From contig JACBXN010000056.1 of NCBI GenBank assembly GCA_015863215.1, positions 1 to 64,000 on the forward strand: 64,000 nucleotides of DNA, written 5' to 3'. The notes below the pieces were generated by a model. It made no database searches, was not told the DNA's origin, and worked only from the letters and a program-made list of their open reading frames with translations. Shown here piece after piece: positions 38,184 through 47,810 of this stretch (position 1 is its first letter; each line of letters opens with the position of its first letter). This stretch comes from Aerococcaceae bacterium DSM 111176. GTDB taxonomy: Bacteria > Bacillota > Bacilli > Lactobacillales > Aerococcaceae. The translations under genes were made by a program, and so were the position numbers.

Positions 38184-39140
38184 TTATAAGTGTTCTGCTT
38201 CAAAGGCATCCAATAAAGCGCGTGCTTCATCTGATGTATCAGTTTCCATTAAACTAATACGTAAATCATTCGCCCCTTTAAAGCCACGAATATAAATCTT
38301 AAATGAGCGACGTAATGCTCTAAACGGTTTTGGTGAATACTGATCGAATAAATCTAAATGATATCTAAATAGATCAATCAATTCTTTGGCATCATGTTCT
38401 CTTGGCTCCTCTTCAAAGGCATGTGGGTTTGTAAATACACCACGACCAATCATGACCCCATCGACACCATATTTCTCAACTAATTCTAAACCTACTTGAC
38501 GGTTTGGGATATCTCCATTAATCGTAAGTAAAGTATCCGGTGCTATTTCATCACGTAATTCTTTAATTTCCGGAATTAACTCCCAATGGGCATCTACTTT
38601 AGACATTTCTGTCTTTGTTCTCAAATGAATGGTTAAGTTAACGATATCTTGTTTAAGTAAATGTGCTAACCACTCTTTGTATTCATTAATATCTGCGTGA
38701 CCTAAACGAGTTTTAACAGATACCGGTAGTCCTCCCTCTTTGGCCGCTTGAATTAATTCAGCTGCACGCTCTTTTCTTAAAATCAAGCCTGCTCCACGAC
38801 CATGTTTGAAGACGTTGGGTGCTGGACATCCCATATTTAGGTCAATCCCTTTAAAGCCCATATCATTTAAACCTTTAGCCATATTACTGAAATGTTCGGG
38901 AACATCCCCCCATATATGACCAACGATTGGCTGTTCATCTTCTGTAAATGTTAAACGCCCTTTTAAACTATCGATTCCTTCAGGATGATTATAAGACTGT
39001 GCGTTTGTAAATTCTGTAAAGAAGACATCAGGTGTTGCTGCTTCTTTAATTACGTGACGAAAGGCAACGTCAGTGACATCTTCCATCGGTGCTAATATAA
39101 AAAACGGACGTGACAATTCTTGCCAAAAATTCTCTGTCAT
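38184..39140 (-). CDS. tRNA-dihydrouridine synthase
   Basis: Reduces uridine in the tRNA D-loop using FMN and NADPH. The 318-residue TIM-barrel protein begins [19 protein letters not shown], and has the active-site Cys in [19 protein letters not shown] (about residue 103), [18 protein letters not shown] and [12 protein letters not shown]. It lacks the usual DusB N-terminal wording, so the exact Dus class is left open. It appears monocistronic. Confidence 0.92.
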   Translation of the reverse strand: MTENFWQELSRPFFILAPMEDVTDVAFRHVIKEAATPDVFFTEFTNAQSYNHPEGIDSLKGRLTFTEDEQPIVGHIWGDVPEHFSNMAKGLNDMGFKGIDLNMGCPAPNVFKHGRGAGLILRKERAAELIQAAKEGGLPVSVKTRLGHADINEYKEWLAHLLKQDIVNLTIHLRTKTEMSKVDAHWELIPEIKELRDEIAPDTLLTINGDIPNRQVGLELVEKYGVDGVMIGRGVFTNPHAFEEEPREHDAKELIDLFRYHLDLFDQYSPKPFRALRRSFKIYIRGFKGANDLRISLMETDTSDEARALLDAFEAEHL

Positions 39141-39336
39141 CTTCTGCTCCTTTCTCTTTTTAACCTTAAAGATATTACCACACTCGGTTACACTATTTCA
39201 AGTTAGAAGTAATATATAACAATACTCTAACCATCGTCTATATATTAAATATTTTTTAATGCCTCAAAAACTCAGTATCATCTCAATTAAAAGTAATAAA
39301 ATTGATTTGAAATTATATCGTCGATAAATAATGTAT

Positions 39337-39344
39337 GCTATAAT
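39337..39344 (+). promoter_or_regulatory. gdhA extended -10 promoter
   Basis: TG-C-TATAAT (hexamer 39339-39344) lies about 35 bases before the gdhA start. No convincing -35 is present. Confidence 0.55.
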
Positions 39345-39379
39345 CTAATTAATTTCTAATATAAAGGAGAATTTAACTT

Positions 39380-40723
39380 ATGACAGCAAATGCATATATC
39401 GAACGTGTAATTAGCACACTAGAGGAAAAACATCCTGATCAAAAAGAGTATCTTCAAGCAGTTCATGAAGTATACGAAGCTATTACACCTGTGTTAGAAG
39501 CACATCCTGAATACGAAAAACAAGCAATCTTAGAACGTATCGCAACACCAGAACGAGTAATCAGTTTCCGTGTTACTTGGCAAGATGATGAAGGTCAAGT
39601 TCACGTAAATAACGGTTACCGTGTTCAACACTCTTCAGTAAATGGACCATATAAAGGTGGAATTCGTTTCGATCCAACGGTTACTCTATCAGTGATGAAG
39701 TTCTTAGCTTTTGAACAAACATTCAAAAACTCTTTAACTGGCCTACCAATGGGCGGAGGTAAAGGTGGAGCAGACTTCAATCCTCGTGGCCGTTCAGATG
39801 CTGAAATCATGCGCTTCTGTCAAGCATATATGACTGAGCTTTCTAAATATATTAGCCAAGACCAAGACGTTCCTGCTGGTGATATCGGTGTCGGTCACCG
39901 TGAAATCGGTTATATGTATGGTCAATACAAACGCCTTCAAGGTGTTCAATTGGGTGTATTAACTGGTAAACCAGTGAGCGTTGGCGGTTCCCTTGCTCGT
40001 ACTGAAGCAACAGGTTTTGGTATTGTTTACTTTGCTAACCAAATCTTAAAACACAATGGTACTGATATTTCTGGAAAACGTGTCATCATTTCTGGTACAG
40101 GTAATGTTGGTTCATTCGCTGCCGACAAAGCAACAGAATTAGGTGCTAAAGTAATTGGTATTTCAAATATTACAGGTTCTGTTATTGATGAAGATGGTAT
40201 CAATATGAATACCATTCGTGATATCGCTGCAAACCACGCAGAAGACTTAAGTAAATACCCTGAAACACATCCAAATGCAACATTTGCTGAAGGTTCAATT
40301 TGGGCACGTGAAGTTCAATATGACGTTGCTTTACCATGTGCCACTCAAAATGAAATATCTGGCGAACAAGCTCAACAAATCGTTGATAACGGGGTTGAAT
40401 TCGTCATTGAAGGTGCAAATATGCCATCAACTGCTGAAGCTGTTCAAGTATTCCGTGATAATGATATGATTTTCGGCCCTGCTAAAGCAGCTAACGCCGG
40501 TGGTGTTGGGGTATCTGGTTTAGAAATGTCTCAAAACTCATTACGTTTACGTTGGACATTTGAAGAAGTAGACGAGCGTCTACATGGTATTATGGAAGGT
40601 ATTTTCCAAAATATCGTAGATACATTAGAAGAATACGATCTTGGAAAAGATTATGCTACAGCAGCAAATATTTACGCATTCAAGAATATTGCTGAATTAG
40701 TTCGCATCCAAGGTGTAATTTAA
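39380..40723 (+). CDS. gdhA: Glutamate dehydrogenase (NADP-type)
   Basis: Interconverts 2-oxoglutarate plus ammonia and glutamate. The 447-residue protein has the catalytic Lys region LPMGGGKGGADFNPRGRSDAE (split by normal spacing, about 122-142), DVPAGDIGVGHREIGYM, and a Rossmann domain with SGTGNVGSFAADKATELGA. The length and wording match hexameric NADP-dependent GdhA. AAAGGAG precedes the ATG. Confidence 0.96.
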   Translation: MTANAYIERVISTLEEKHPDQKEYLQAVHEVYEAITPVLEAHPEYEKQAILERIATPERVISFRVTWQDDEGQVHVNNGYRVQHSSVNGPYKGGIRFDPTVTLSVMKFLAFEQTFKNSLTGLPMGGGKGGADFNPRGRSDAEIMRFCQAYMTELSKYISQDQDVPAGDIGVGHREIGYMYGQYKRLQGVQLGVLTGKPVSVGGSLARTEATGFGIVYFANQILKHNGTDISGKRVIISGTGNVGSFAADKATELGAKVIGISNITGSVIDEDGINMNTIRDIAANHAEDLSKYPETHPNATFAEGSIWAREVQYDVALPCATQNEISGEQAQQIVDNGVEFVIEGANMPSTAEAVQVFRDNDMIFGPAKAANAGGVGVSGLEMSQNSLRLRWTFEEVDERLHGIMEGIFQNIVDTLEEYDLGKDYATAANIYAFKNIAELVRIQGVI

Positions 40724-40748
40724 TCTGGTAAGAATGCGGTAATATAGG

Positions 40749-40782
40749 ACCATCAAACTCTTAGTGAGTTTGGTGGTTTTTT
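40749..40782 (+). terminator. gdhA terminator
   Basis: A 12-bp stem with G-T pairs (40749-40760 with 40766-40777), five-base loop, and a T-run. Confidence 0.88.
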
Positions 40783-40802
40783 GTTGGGTTGGTGAGTTGG
40801 GG

Positions 40803-40828
40803 GTGTCATTATCTGTGACACTATTTTT
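40803..40828 (+). terminator. Small hairpin followed by a T-run
   Basis: GTGTCA (40803-40808) pairs with TGACAC (40816-40821), followed by TATTTTT. It may be a back-up terminator. Confidence 0.45.
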
Positions 40829-40829
40829 A

Positions 40830-40928
40830 TTAGCGTACAAACTTCGACTCAAAAATCCTAAAAGTTTTTACGCTAACACTCCAGTGTACAAACTCTAGCC
40901 CAAATACCTTAAATATTTTTACGCTAAC
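40830..40928. repeat. Two tandem 51-bp repeats with inverted ends
   Basis: The units begin with GTACAAACT (40835 and 40886) and end with TTTTTACGCTAAC (ending 40877 and 40928), at an exact 51-base offset with diverged middles. Unit 1 also has TTAGCGTA (40830-40837) inverted as TACGCTAA (40869-40876). In unit 2 the corresponding left arm changes to GTGTA, which still pairs through G-U with the right arm. The element is of unknown type. Confidence 0.6.
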
Positions 40929-40984
40929 CGCTACTTTAAGACCACTACCCCCAATAACTACATCACTCCATATTTTAGAGCAAA

Positions 40985-41009
40985 TAAAAAAGCCCACTTA
41001 AAGCGGGCT
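40985..41009 (-). terminator. Terminator after tRNA-Arg
   Basis: AGCCCACT (40991-40998) pairs with AGCGGGCT (41002-41009) with one mismatch pair and a T-run on the minus strand. Confidence 0.85.
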
Positions 41010-41017
41010 ATCATCTA

Positions 41018-41091
41018 CACACCAGGCAGGATTCGAACCTGCGACCGTTCGCTTAGAAGGCGAATGCTCTATCCAGCTGAGCTACTGGTGC
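41018..41091 (-). tRNA. tRNA-Arg (anticodon TCT)
   Basis: A 74-base cloverleaf: acceptor stem GCACCAG with CTGGTGT, D-arm AGCTCAGCTGGATAGAGC, anticodon stem TTCGC/GCGAA with loop CTTCTAA, and T-arm GCAGG-TTCGAAT-CCTGC. The discriminator is G73, usual for tRNA-Arg. The first pair is G-U. CCA is not encoded. It decodes AGA/AGG. Confidence 0.95.
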
Positions 41092-41197
41092 TTAACACGA
41101 TAATTTACATTATAGGACTATCTGGGCATTTTGTAAAGTATATTTTATACTTTTTTTGAAATTCGTTTACATTTTTCTGACTGTATATATAGATAAA

Positions 41198-41226
41198 AGA
41201 GATATGCCACAAAATGACATATCTCT
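41198..41226 (-). terminator. Terminator after the 41.2-41.9 kb gene
   Basis: A 9-bp stem AGAGATATG (41198-41206) with CATATCTCT (41218-41226) and a T-rich tail. Confidence 0.7.
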
Positions 41227-41230
41227 ATTA

Positions 41231-41899
41231 TTATTTTAAACTAACTGGTTTATCCAGTATTTCTTTCATAATGATTGCTCGACGTAATTCCTTATTATCA
41301 ACTTTCATTGTTTTGACAGATTTACGTCCCTTATGCTCGACCTCAACTTCTTGGTCTAACTCTCCTCGCATCAAGCGATCATAGAAATCATCCTGCCCAA
41401 ATACCGTTCGGGTATTTGTCTGGCTAGGGAGTGCTTTTTCTCTTAAATTTTGTTGCTTCTTATCCAGTCGATCTTGCTTTAATCGCATCGATTCTTCAAT
41501 AGACATTTCCTTACTTAAACTTGGACGCATACTCATTTGTTGCGTCGTTGTTTTAACTTCGGGTTTTGTCTCCTTACTTCGAGTCTGAGCACCTTCATTA
41601 CGGCGTTGACTGTACTTTTCTTGATACGTTTTAATCCGTTCATTGGTCGATTGGTCTTCAGCAATTTCTTGCACTTGATTTAAAATACTCTGCAGAAAAT
41701 CTGATCTACCTTCGGTCGTTGATGGCGTCTGAGCTGATTTATTCTCATTGGAGTGTCTCTGTGACCTTGTTGTACTATTAAGATCAACTTTTGATTGTCC
41801 CGTGTTTAATTTTTCAGCTTCTTCTCGTCTTCTCTTCATCGCATTTCGAAAAGAAATATGCCAACCAATTCCCAAGAGTAATAGCGGTAATAGATCCAT
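41231..41899 (-). CDS. Unknown membrane-anchored, coiled, charged protein downstream of floA
   Basis: I do not recognise a named family. The 222-residue protein starts MDLLPLLLLGIGWHISFRNAMKRRREEA: one short hydrophobic segment followed by a basic patch, then a long Gln/Ser/Thr/Lys-rich low-complexity stretch. A predicted helical region around 120-165 and the conserved-looking C-terminus DNKELRRAIIMKEILDKPVSL follow. The ATG at 41899 is chosen because AGAGG lies eight bases upstream. It lies 54 bases after floA, so it may be co-expressed with the flotillin genes. Confidence 0.7.
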   Translation of the reverse strand: MDLLPLLLLGIGWHISFRNAMKRRREEAEKLNTGQSKVDLNSTTRSQRHSNENKSAQTPSTTEGRSDFLQSILNQVQEIAEDQSTNERIKTYQEKYSQRRNEGAQTRSKETKPEVKTTTQQMSMRPSLSKEMSIEESMRLKQDRLDKKQQNLREKALPSQTNTRTVFGQDDFYDRLMRGELDQEVEVEHKGRKSVKTMKVDNKELRRAIIMKEILDKPVSLK

Positions 41900-41953
41900 T
41901 GACATCACCTCTGTTTCTTTATGGCGGTTAGAGTATGGTAATCACCACGTAGA

Positions 41954-42949
41954 TTATTGTTCATCTGTTGTTGCATGATCTTGATCGCCTCCAGCGATAG
42001 CATCACGCATTTGTGAATCCGATTCGATATTACGCATACGGTAATAGTCCATCACACCTAAATTACCATCACGGAATGCTTGAGCCATAGCCAATGGAAC
42101 TTCCGCTTCAGCTTCAACTACTCTTGCTTTCATACGTTGAACTTCAGCGATCATTTCTTGTTCTTCCGCTACCGCAAAGGCACGACGCTCTTCGGCTTTA
42201 GCTTGAGCCACATTCTTATCAGCAATCGCTTGATCTGCTTGTAATTTCGCACCAATATTTCGTCCAACATCCACGTCCGCAATATCAATGGATAAGATTT
42301 CAAAGGCTGTACCTGAGTCTAATCCTTTACGTAAAATTGTTTGCGAAATCGCATCTGGATTCTCTAAAACGACTGAGTGAGTTTTAGATGAACCAACGGT
42401 TGTAACGATACCTTCACCAACACGGGCGATAATTGTTTCTTCACCCGCACCCCCGACTAATCGCTCAATATTAGCTCGTACAGTTACTTTCGCTTTTGCT
42501 TGAACTTCGATACCGTTCATAGCTACACCGGCAATAACGGGTGTTTCAATAACTTTAGGGTTTACCGATACTTGAACTGCCTCGAAAACGTCACGACCAG
42601 CTAAGTCGATTGCTGCTGCTTGTTCGAAGTCTAAATCAATATTCGCACGGTGAGCCGCGATTAAAGCGTCTACCACTTGATTGATGTTACCTCCCGCTAG
42701 ATAATGCGCCTCTAATTGATCTGTCGTCAAATCAATTCCGGCTTTCGTTGCCTTAATCAAAGGTTGCACAATATCTGTCGGACGTACTCGACGTAGTTTC
42801 ATACCAATTAAATTACCGATTGATACCTTTGCTCCTGAGAAATAAGCAGTAATCCATAATCCAACTGGAACAAAGCTAAAGAATAGTGATAACAGAATAA
42901 TTAGAATAACTGCAATCACTACTATTGTTACTAAATTTTCTGGTTCCAT
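41954..42949 (-). CDS. floA: Flotillin-like protein FloA
   Basis: A membrane scaffold of functional microdomains, 331 residues (YqfA). An N-terminal hydrophobic hairpin (about 6-35) is followed by the SPFH/PHB domain with [33 protein letters not shown] and [33 protein letters not shown]. The C-terminal Glu/Ala-rich coiled coil has [19 protein letters not shown]. It directly follows the nfeD gene, the usual YqeZ-YqfA pairing. Confidence 0.95.
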   Translation of the reverse strand: MEPENLVTIVVIAVILIILLSLFFSFVPVGLWITAYFSGAKVSIGNLIGMKLRRVRPTDIVQPLIKATKAGIDLTTDQLEAHYLAGGNINQVVDALIAAHRANIDLDFEQAAAIDLAGRDVFEAVQVSVNPKVIETPVIAGVAMNGIEVQAKAKVTVRANIERLVGGAGEETIIARVGEGIVTTVGSSKTHSVVLENPDAISQTILRKGLDSGTAFEILSIDIADVDVGRNIGAKLQADQAIADKNVAQAKAEERRAFAVAEEQEMIAEVQRMKARVVEAEAEVPLAMAQAFRDGNLGVMDYYRMRNIESDSQMRDAIAGGDQDHATTDEQ

Positions 42950-42950
42950 A

Positions 42951-43559
42951 TTAACTTCCTACCTTTCTGACATAAATCTGAGTGCCACGCACTTTTACTA
43001 CTGTTATGGTAGACCCTGTATTAATGAAGTCTTCATCCGAAATAACTTCATAAAATTCTTCATCAATTTTGGCTTTACCAACTGGCCTGAGGTCCGTTAA
43101 TGTCACACCTTCTCGTCCAACTAAATCAGACTTTTCCTTGAGTTTCGTTGACGATTGGTCTGTTCTGATTGATTCATTCAAAACAAATCCAGGACTCAGC
43201 ACAAGATTTCGACCTGATTTTATATAAATCAGTCCTGTAATAAAACCTGTAAAGAACATCGCAAGTAAAACTAAAGTTAAAGTAGAAAAATCATGATACT
43301 CAGACCAGAGCGTATAAATAATTGCGGATAACCCGATTAAACCGATAATACCGAAGTCCGGTACATATAATTCAATAATAATCAGAAGAACGCCTAAGGC
43401 AAATACTAAGAATAATAATAGATTAGAGCTGATAATCCAGAAATATGCACCAAACGCTACCGCTGAAAAAATTAAATAAAGTATAGACGGACGGTTAAAC
43501 ATGGCTGTAATGAGCAAAAATACACCAAGTAATAAAATTAAAATACTCCATGTTACCAC
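42951..43559 (-). CDS. NfeD-like membrane protein, partner of FloA
   Basis: A 202-residue protein of the NfeD family (YqeZ C-terminal part type). Four to five membrane segments span residues 1-120, followed by an OB-fold domain with [45 protein letters not shown] in normal pieces. The serine-protease domain seen in long NfeD proteins is absent. The GTG at 43559 has AAAGGGGGA seven bases upstream; an ATG six codons earlier is possible. It is one base before floA. Confidence 0.88.
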   Translation of the reverse strand: MVTWSILILLLGVFLLITAMFNRPSILYLIFSAVAFGAYFWIISSNLLLFLVFALGVLLIIIELYVPDFGIIGLIGLSAIIYTLWSEYHDFSTLTLVLLAMFFTGFITGLIYIKSGRNLVLSPGFVLNESIRTDQSSTKLKEKSDLVGREGVTLTDLRPVGKAKIDEEFYEVISDEDFINTGSTITVVKVRGTQIYVRKVGS

Positions 43560-43652
43560 ATCAATTCCCCCTTTCATCAGTTTGAGGAGTTACCTCATCT
43601 TAATTTTACCATAGGAGAAGCGTTTTCAATAATGATTTACATTTTCTGCATG

Positions 43653-43686
43653 CAAAAAGTCGTCACACAATCTCTGTGTAACGACT
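43653..43686 (-). terminator. Terminator after the rhodanese gene
   Basis: A 12-bp stem with one mismatch (43658-43669 with 43675-43686) followed by five T residues on the minus strand. Confidence 0.88.
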
Positions 43687-43698
43687 CAATCGAAGTTA

Positions 43699-43998
43699 TT
43701 ATTTTTCTAACTCTCCAGCATATTCCGGTGTACCTTGTTCAATATTAACAGCATCAAATCCGTTATCATCTAAAATTTTAGTCCCTTTTTCAGAGAATAC
43801 ACCGTCATGACAAATGACATGATAAGTTTGATCTTTATCTAATTTATCTAAATTGTCTTCTAGTGTTGATAATGGAATATGTACCGCTCCTGGTACGTGA
43901 CCCGCATCATAATACTCTTTCGGACGTACATCAATTACGTTTACATCATCTTTATTCTCAACTAAACTTTTTAACTCGTCGATATGAATTTGTTTCAT
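43699..43998 (-). CDS. Rhodanese-like domain protein
   Basis: A 99-residue single-domain sulfurtransferase-type protein. INVIDVRPKEYYDAGHVPGAVHIPLSTL-like segments mark the fold. The active-site loop CHDGVFSEK keeps the catalytic Cys (about residue 63) but differs from the usual CRxGxRS loop. No partner enzyme is adjacent; it stands alone with its own promoter and terminator. Confidence 0.88.
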   Translation of the reverse strand: MKQIHIDELKSLVENKDDVNVIDVRPKEYYDAGHVPGAVHIPLSTLEDNLDKLDKDQTYHVICHDGVFSEKGTKILDDNGFDAVNIEQGTPEYAGELEK

Positions 43999-44069
43999 TT
44001 CAATTCCTCCTTGTTAATGCAACTCAATCTTCTACAAGATTATCATATCAAACCAATTAAGTAAGCGCT

Positions 44070-44096
44070 ATTATAATGCTCAGAAAATATTTCTGA
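44070..44096 (-). promoter_or_regulatory. Rhodanese promoter with a 17-base palindrome
   Basis: The perfect palindrome TCAGAAAATATTTCTGA (44080-44096) lies in the -35 region relative to a minus-strand TATAAT (44070-44075). A repressor binding there is inferred; the regulator is not known. Confidence 0.5.
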
Positions 44097-44177
44097 TAAT
44101 GAGTAAGTAAATGGTTAAATAATTATGAAGGATTACCAAGGTTTTACAATATTGCATCCATCTAATTCGAAAAAGTT

Positions 44178-45863
44178 ATTTGTTTACCATTCAAAACAAC
44201 ATAGCTCTAAAACGTTGCCTTTTAGCACGTTGTAGATGCCTGCGTTTGATTACCATTCAAAACAACATAGCTCTAAAACGGACTCCATGCGTGAATAAGT
44301 CTTGTCCGTGTTTGATTACCATTCAAAACAACATAGCTCTAAAACTCAAAATGCAATTTACTGAAAGTGAAGTATGTTTGATTACCATTCAAAACAACAT
44401 AGCTCTAAAACTTCCGATGGACGAACTCGACGCTATGCTAGGTTTGATTACCATTCAAAACAACATAGCTCTAAAACTTCTGGAGCGACCGACGAGTTGG
44501 GTGGTCAGTTTGATTACCATTCAAAACAACATAGCTCTAAAACTAATCGGATCGTATTCTTCTTGGCTTTTTCGTTTGATTACCATTCAAAACAACATAG
44601 CTCTAAAACTCTCCTCATGAATGACTCTCGCCATATCTTGTTTGATTACCATTCAAAACAACATAGCTCTAAAACTGGCACCAAGCGCAAGTATAAATTA
44701 TATTAGTTTGATTACCATTCAAAACAACATAGCTCTAAAACTTGTTCATAACTTTCTTCTCGTAAAATTTCGTTTGATTACCATTCAAAACAACATAGCT
44801 CTAAAACTGATATAGTATCGGATTTCATCGGTATGTCGTTTGATTACCATTCAAAACAACATAGCTCTAAAACCACCGGTGCGCCTACTCCCATCGAATT
44901 ATAGTTTGATTACCATTCAAAACAACATAGCTCTAAAACTGTTCTACCATAGTATAAATGTTTCCCATCGTTTGATTACCATTCAAAACAACATAGCTCT
45001 AAAACTATTTGTGTGTATAATGCAACATCAATCTCGTTTGATTACCATTCAAAACAACATAGCTCTAAAACTAAAGCATCCGCCTTGTTCTCAAACCCAT
45101 GGTTTGATTACCATTCAAAACAACATAGCTCTAAAACCACGATTAGCATAACGTGTGTAGAAAGCATGTTTGATTACCATTCAAAACAACATAGCTCTAA
45201 AACTTCCGTTCGTGCTAATCGTTCCGCTTGGTAGTTTGATTACCATTCAAAACAACATAGCTCTAAAACTTCTTTTACGTTTACATATTTTTTCATTTTG
45301 TTTGATTACCATTCAAAACAACATAGCTCTAAAACTAAAAACGTGGCAACAGAAACAATGACCCGGTTTGATTACCATTCAAAACAACATAGCTCTAAAA
45401 CTGAAGTAACCTCCAAACGTATCGACCATATGTTTGATTACCATTCAAAACAACATAGCTCTAAAACCATTATTGTTCAATATCTCCGCTCTCATCTGTT
45501 TGATTACCATTCAAAACAACATAGCTCTAAAACTCAACAGATGGATTAACGAGCGTTAGAAGTGTTTGATTACCATTCAAAACAACATAGCTCTAAAACT
45601 GTATGAAGTATTGCTCCATGCTCTCCCTCGTTTGATTACCATTCAAAACAACATAGCTCTAAAACTAAATCATAAGCATAATCCCTTAGGGCTTTGTTTG
45701 ATTACCATTCAAAACAACATAGCTCTAAAACTACGGACTGGTAAATGATTGGTCTTTAGGTGTTTGATTACCATTCAAAACAACATAGCTCTAAAACACA
45801 TTTCATTGATGTTATTTCGCATCTCCTGTTTGATTACCATTCAAAACAACATAGCTCTAAAAC
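44178..45863 (-). CRISPR. Type II-A CRISPR array, 26 repeats and 25 spacers
   Basis: The repeat is 36 bp. In crRNA sense (minus strand) it starts GTTTTAGAGCTATGTTGTTT and ends GAATGGTAATCAAAC. Every spacer is exactly 30 bp, giving a strict 66-bp period. The leader-distal repeat (44178-44213) is degenerate at two bases of its 3' part, marking the old end. The other 25 repeats appear identical. The array is read in the same direction as the cas genes, with the leader on the high-coordinate side. In 19 of 25 spacers the base adjacent to the next repeat is A in crRNA sense. Confidence 0.99.
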
Positions 45864-45950
45864 CTCGCAGATCACTTATTGGCTTTAAAATGTCGCTATT
45901 AGTTTCTAGCGAAAACTTCAGTTTCAAACGATAATAACTTTTAAATATAG
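45864..45950 (-). promoter_or_regulatory. CRISPR leader
   Basis: The 87-bp AT-rich region between csn2 and the first repeat. The 3' end reads CTGCGAG, close to the type II-A leader-anchoring sequence CTACGAG. A perfect inverted repeat TCGCTA/TAGCGA (45893-45898 with 45907-45912, eight-base loop) lies about 30 bases before the first repeat. A minus-strand TATAAT at 45955-45960, within the csn2 end, could drive pre-crRNA, but no good -35 is seen. Confidence 0.75.
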
Positions 45951-46619
45951 TTATATTATATCATTTTCTATACATAAAAAATAGTCATTATCTAGAATAT
46001 AATGATTAATATTTTCTCTTGGTAATGCGTCTAAAAAAAGAACATCGATTTGATTTAACTCGATGAATTCAAATACATTTTTCAATTGCTCGTCACTAAA
46101 ATATATTAATGAATTTACAAAAATTAATATTTTCGTTTTAGGTTGATATTTATACCACTGAACTATATCAAACATTTTGTCATAAATAGATTCGCTATTT
46201 GAATCAATTGTAACTTTTAATGCTTTTAGAAGGTCAATTAATGTCATAGGTGTATAGGTCAAGTCCAAAATATGTTCTAAGAGTTCAGTCTCAACTAATC
46301 CCGCTAGTTGAATCAGTAAATTGTCAAGATTCGACTTGGTTTGAGGATTTTCATTCAATTGGTCTTGTATTTCTTCATGAATTAATTTTAGCACTTGGCT
46401 AGTTATTAGACTAAAATTTAAAATATCACTAATAAGGATAATTTCATTTTTCTTAAGTTTTTGAAAATTATTGTCATACAATTTGAGTTCATCATCATCT
46501 GAATAGTGATACAGTTTTTCAATAATTCTTCTAAAAACTTCAATATCTTCAATGACAAAGGATGTAGCTTTATTTATTTTTAATGGTTGATCTAATAACC
46601 TAAAATTCATGTTAATCAT
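45951..46619 (-). CDS. csn2: Type II-A adaptation protein Csn2
   Basis: A 222-residue DNA-end-binding protein that forms a tetrameric ring and is needed for spacer acquisition. The N-terminal [22 protein letters not shown], the central [25 protein letters not shown] region and the C-terminal [37 protein letters not shown] pieces match the short (SpCsn2-like) class. It overlaps cas2 by eight bases. Its stop precedes the leader. Confidence 0.93.
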   Translation of the reverse strand: MINMNFRLLDQPLKINKATSFVIEDIEVFRRIIEKLYHYSDDDELKLYDNNFQKLKKNEIILISDILNFSLITSQVLKLIHEEIQDQLNENPQTKSNLDNLLIQLAGLVETELLEHILDLTYTPMTLIDLLKALKVTIDSNSESIYDKMFDIVQWYKYQPKTKILIFVNSLIYFSDEQLKNVFEFIELNQIDVLFLDALPRENINHYILDNDYFLCIENDII

Positions 46620-46947
46620 CTAATTCACCTAAAACTACAATCCTTTGATCTGTGTTTGCTACACTAATACTCTTTTCTCCAACCAAGTAAATCATTCGTG
46701 AAAATTGTTTTTCGGTAATACTCAACACTGTTATTAAGCCATTATTAGGGATAAACGGTTTAATCCTTTCTAAAATAGCTTCCTTAGCAGATGCATTCAA
46801 CAAAATCTTACTGTAAATAGAATATTGATGCATAATAAAACCTTCATCAATCAAAAACTTTCTAAATTTTCTATATGCTCGTCTCTCCGCTACTGTTTCT
46901 ACTGGTAAATCAAACATTAATAATAGTCTCATATATCGATAGCTCAT
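46612..46947 (-). CDS. cas2: CRISPR-associated endoribonuclease-fold protein Cas2
   Basis: A 111-residue ferredoxin-fold subunit of the Cas1-Cas2 integrase. [43 protein letters not shown] holds the conserved early Asp and is followed by [18 protein letters not shown]. It overlaps cas1 by four bases and csn2 by eight. Confidence 0.96.
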   Translation of the reverse strand: MSYRYMRLLLMFDLPVETVAERRAYRKFRKFLIDEGFIMHQYSIYSKILLNASAKEAILERIKPFIPNNGLITVLSITEKQFSRMIYLVGEKSISVANTDQRIVVLGELDD

Positions 46948-47810
46948 ATTCTAAATACAGGCATCCTCTCTTTCTCACCATTTAACGATTGTATGACTTT
47001 CTTGACATAGTCACTGACGATATTTGATAAATACATATTTTTTTGATTATACTCATAGGTATTTGAGAACATGTCAAATAAATTTCTCTTTATAATCTTA
47101 AATTCAGAACCTCTATTCAAATAAACAATTTCATCTACAAGAACTCTAAACGGTTCCATGAAATCACTTGCTAAATTGAATTCATTATATTGGTTTATGT
47201 GCTTAATACCTATTTGTGTTAAACAACCTGATTTACAAATCTCTCTGGCAAACATACTCAAAATTAATGTATACCCATAATCTAAACCTGCATTAATATC
47301 TGTTATACTCGATCGCGTAAAATCATTACCGAATAATTTATTGAAATATATTCTTGCGGCATGGCCTTCTCGATTTGTGCGATCAGAGAACTCCACTTCT
47401 TCACTTAACTTAATTAGTGAAGAAGCTTTGTCCTCAAAACCCTGAATCTCAAGAAAAGTAGCTTGATTTAATATTTTTTGTTCTACAATATCCATCCAAA
47501 CTAACTCTTTAGTGCCTTCAGTCCAATTTATTTGTTTTTGAATTTGTAAACTACTGTCATGTCGCCCATAGTATGGCATTAACATACTCTTTGGTAGGCG
47601 TTTGGAATCACAAAATATCACCAAAATATTCATATCAGCTAATTTTTGTAACAGCATATTTGTAATTGTTATGTCCGTTGTTTCTAATATAAGTGTTCCG
47701 ATTTCAGATAAATGAATCATTTCATTTTGTTTTGCACTTCTATAATATAAATGATTGTTTTTAAAGCTTAACTTTGAATGCGCATTTACTACTACGGTTC
47801 GCCAGCTCAT
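46944..47810 (-). CDS. cas1: CRISPR integrase Cas1 (type II)
   Basis: The catalytic integrase, 288 residues. The N-terminal beta domain begins [25 protein letters not shown]. The metal site is Glu in [11 protein letters not shown] (about residue 149), His in [18 protein letters not shown] (about 205) and the acidic residue in MEPFRVLVD (about 220). It overlaps cas9 and cas2 by four bases each, so cas9-cas1-cas2-csn2 is translationally coupled. Confidence 0.96.
   Translation of the reverse strand: MSWRTVVVNAHSKLSFKNNHLYYRSAKQNEMIHLSEIGTLILETTDITITNMLLQKLADMNILVIFCDSKRLPKSMLMPYYGRHDSSLQIQKQINWTEGTKELVWMDIVEQKILNQATFLEIQGFEDKASSLIKLSEEVEFSDRTNREGHAARIYFNKLFGNDFTRSSITDINAGLDYGYTLILSMFAREICKSGCLTQIGIKHINQYNEFNLASDFMEPFRVLVDEIVYLNRGSEFKIIKRNLFDMFSNTYEYNQKNMYLSNIVSDYVKKVIQSLNGEKERMPVFRI

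Noticed and set aside
44178-45863. Self-targeting spacers against this window
   Set aside because: None was recognised by reading, but a proper search was not possible. No claim is made.
44180-45934. Several plus-strand open frames of 60-146 codons with repeated LITIQNNIALK or FDYHSKQHSSKT units
   Set aside because: They are translations of the CRISPR repeats. No ribosome sites are present and the array is read on the other strand.
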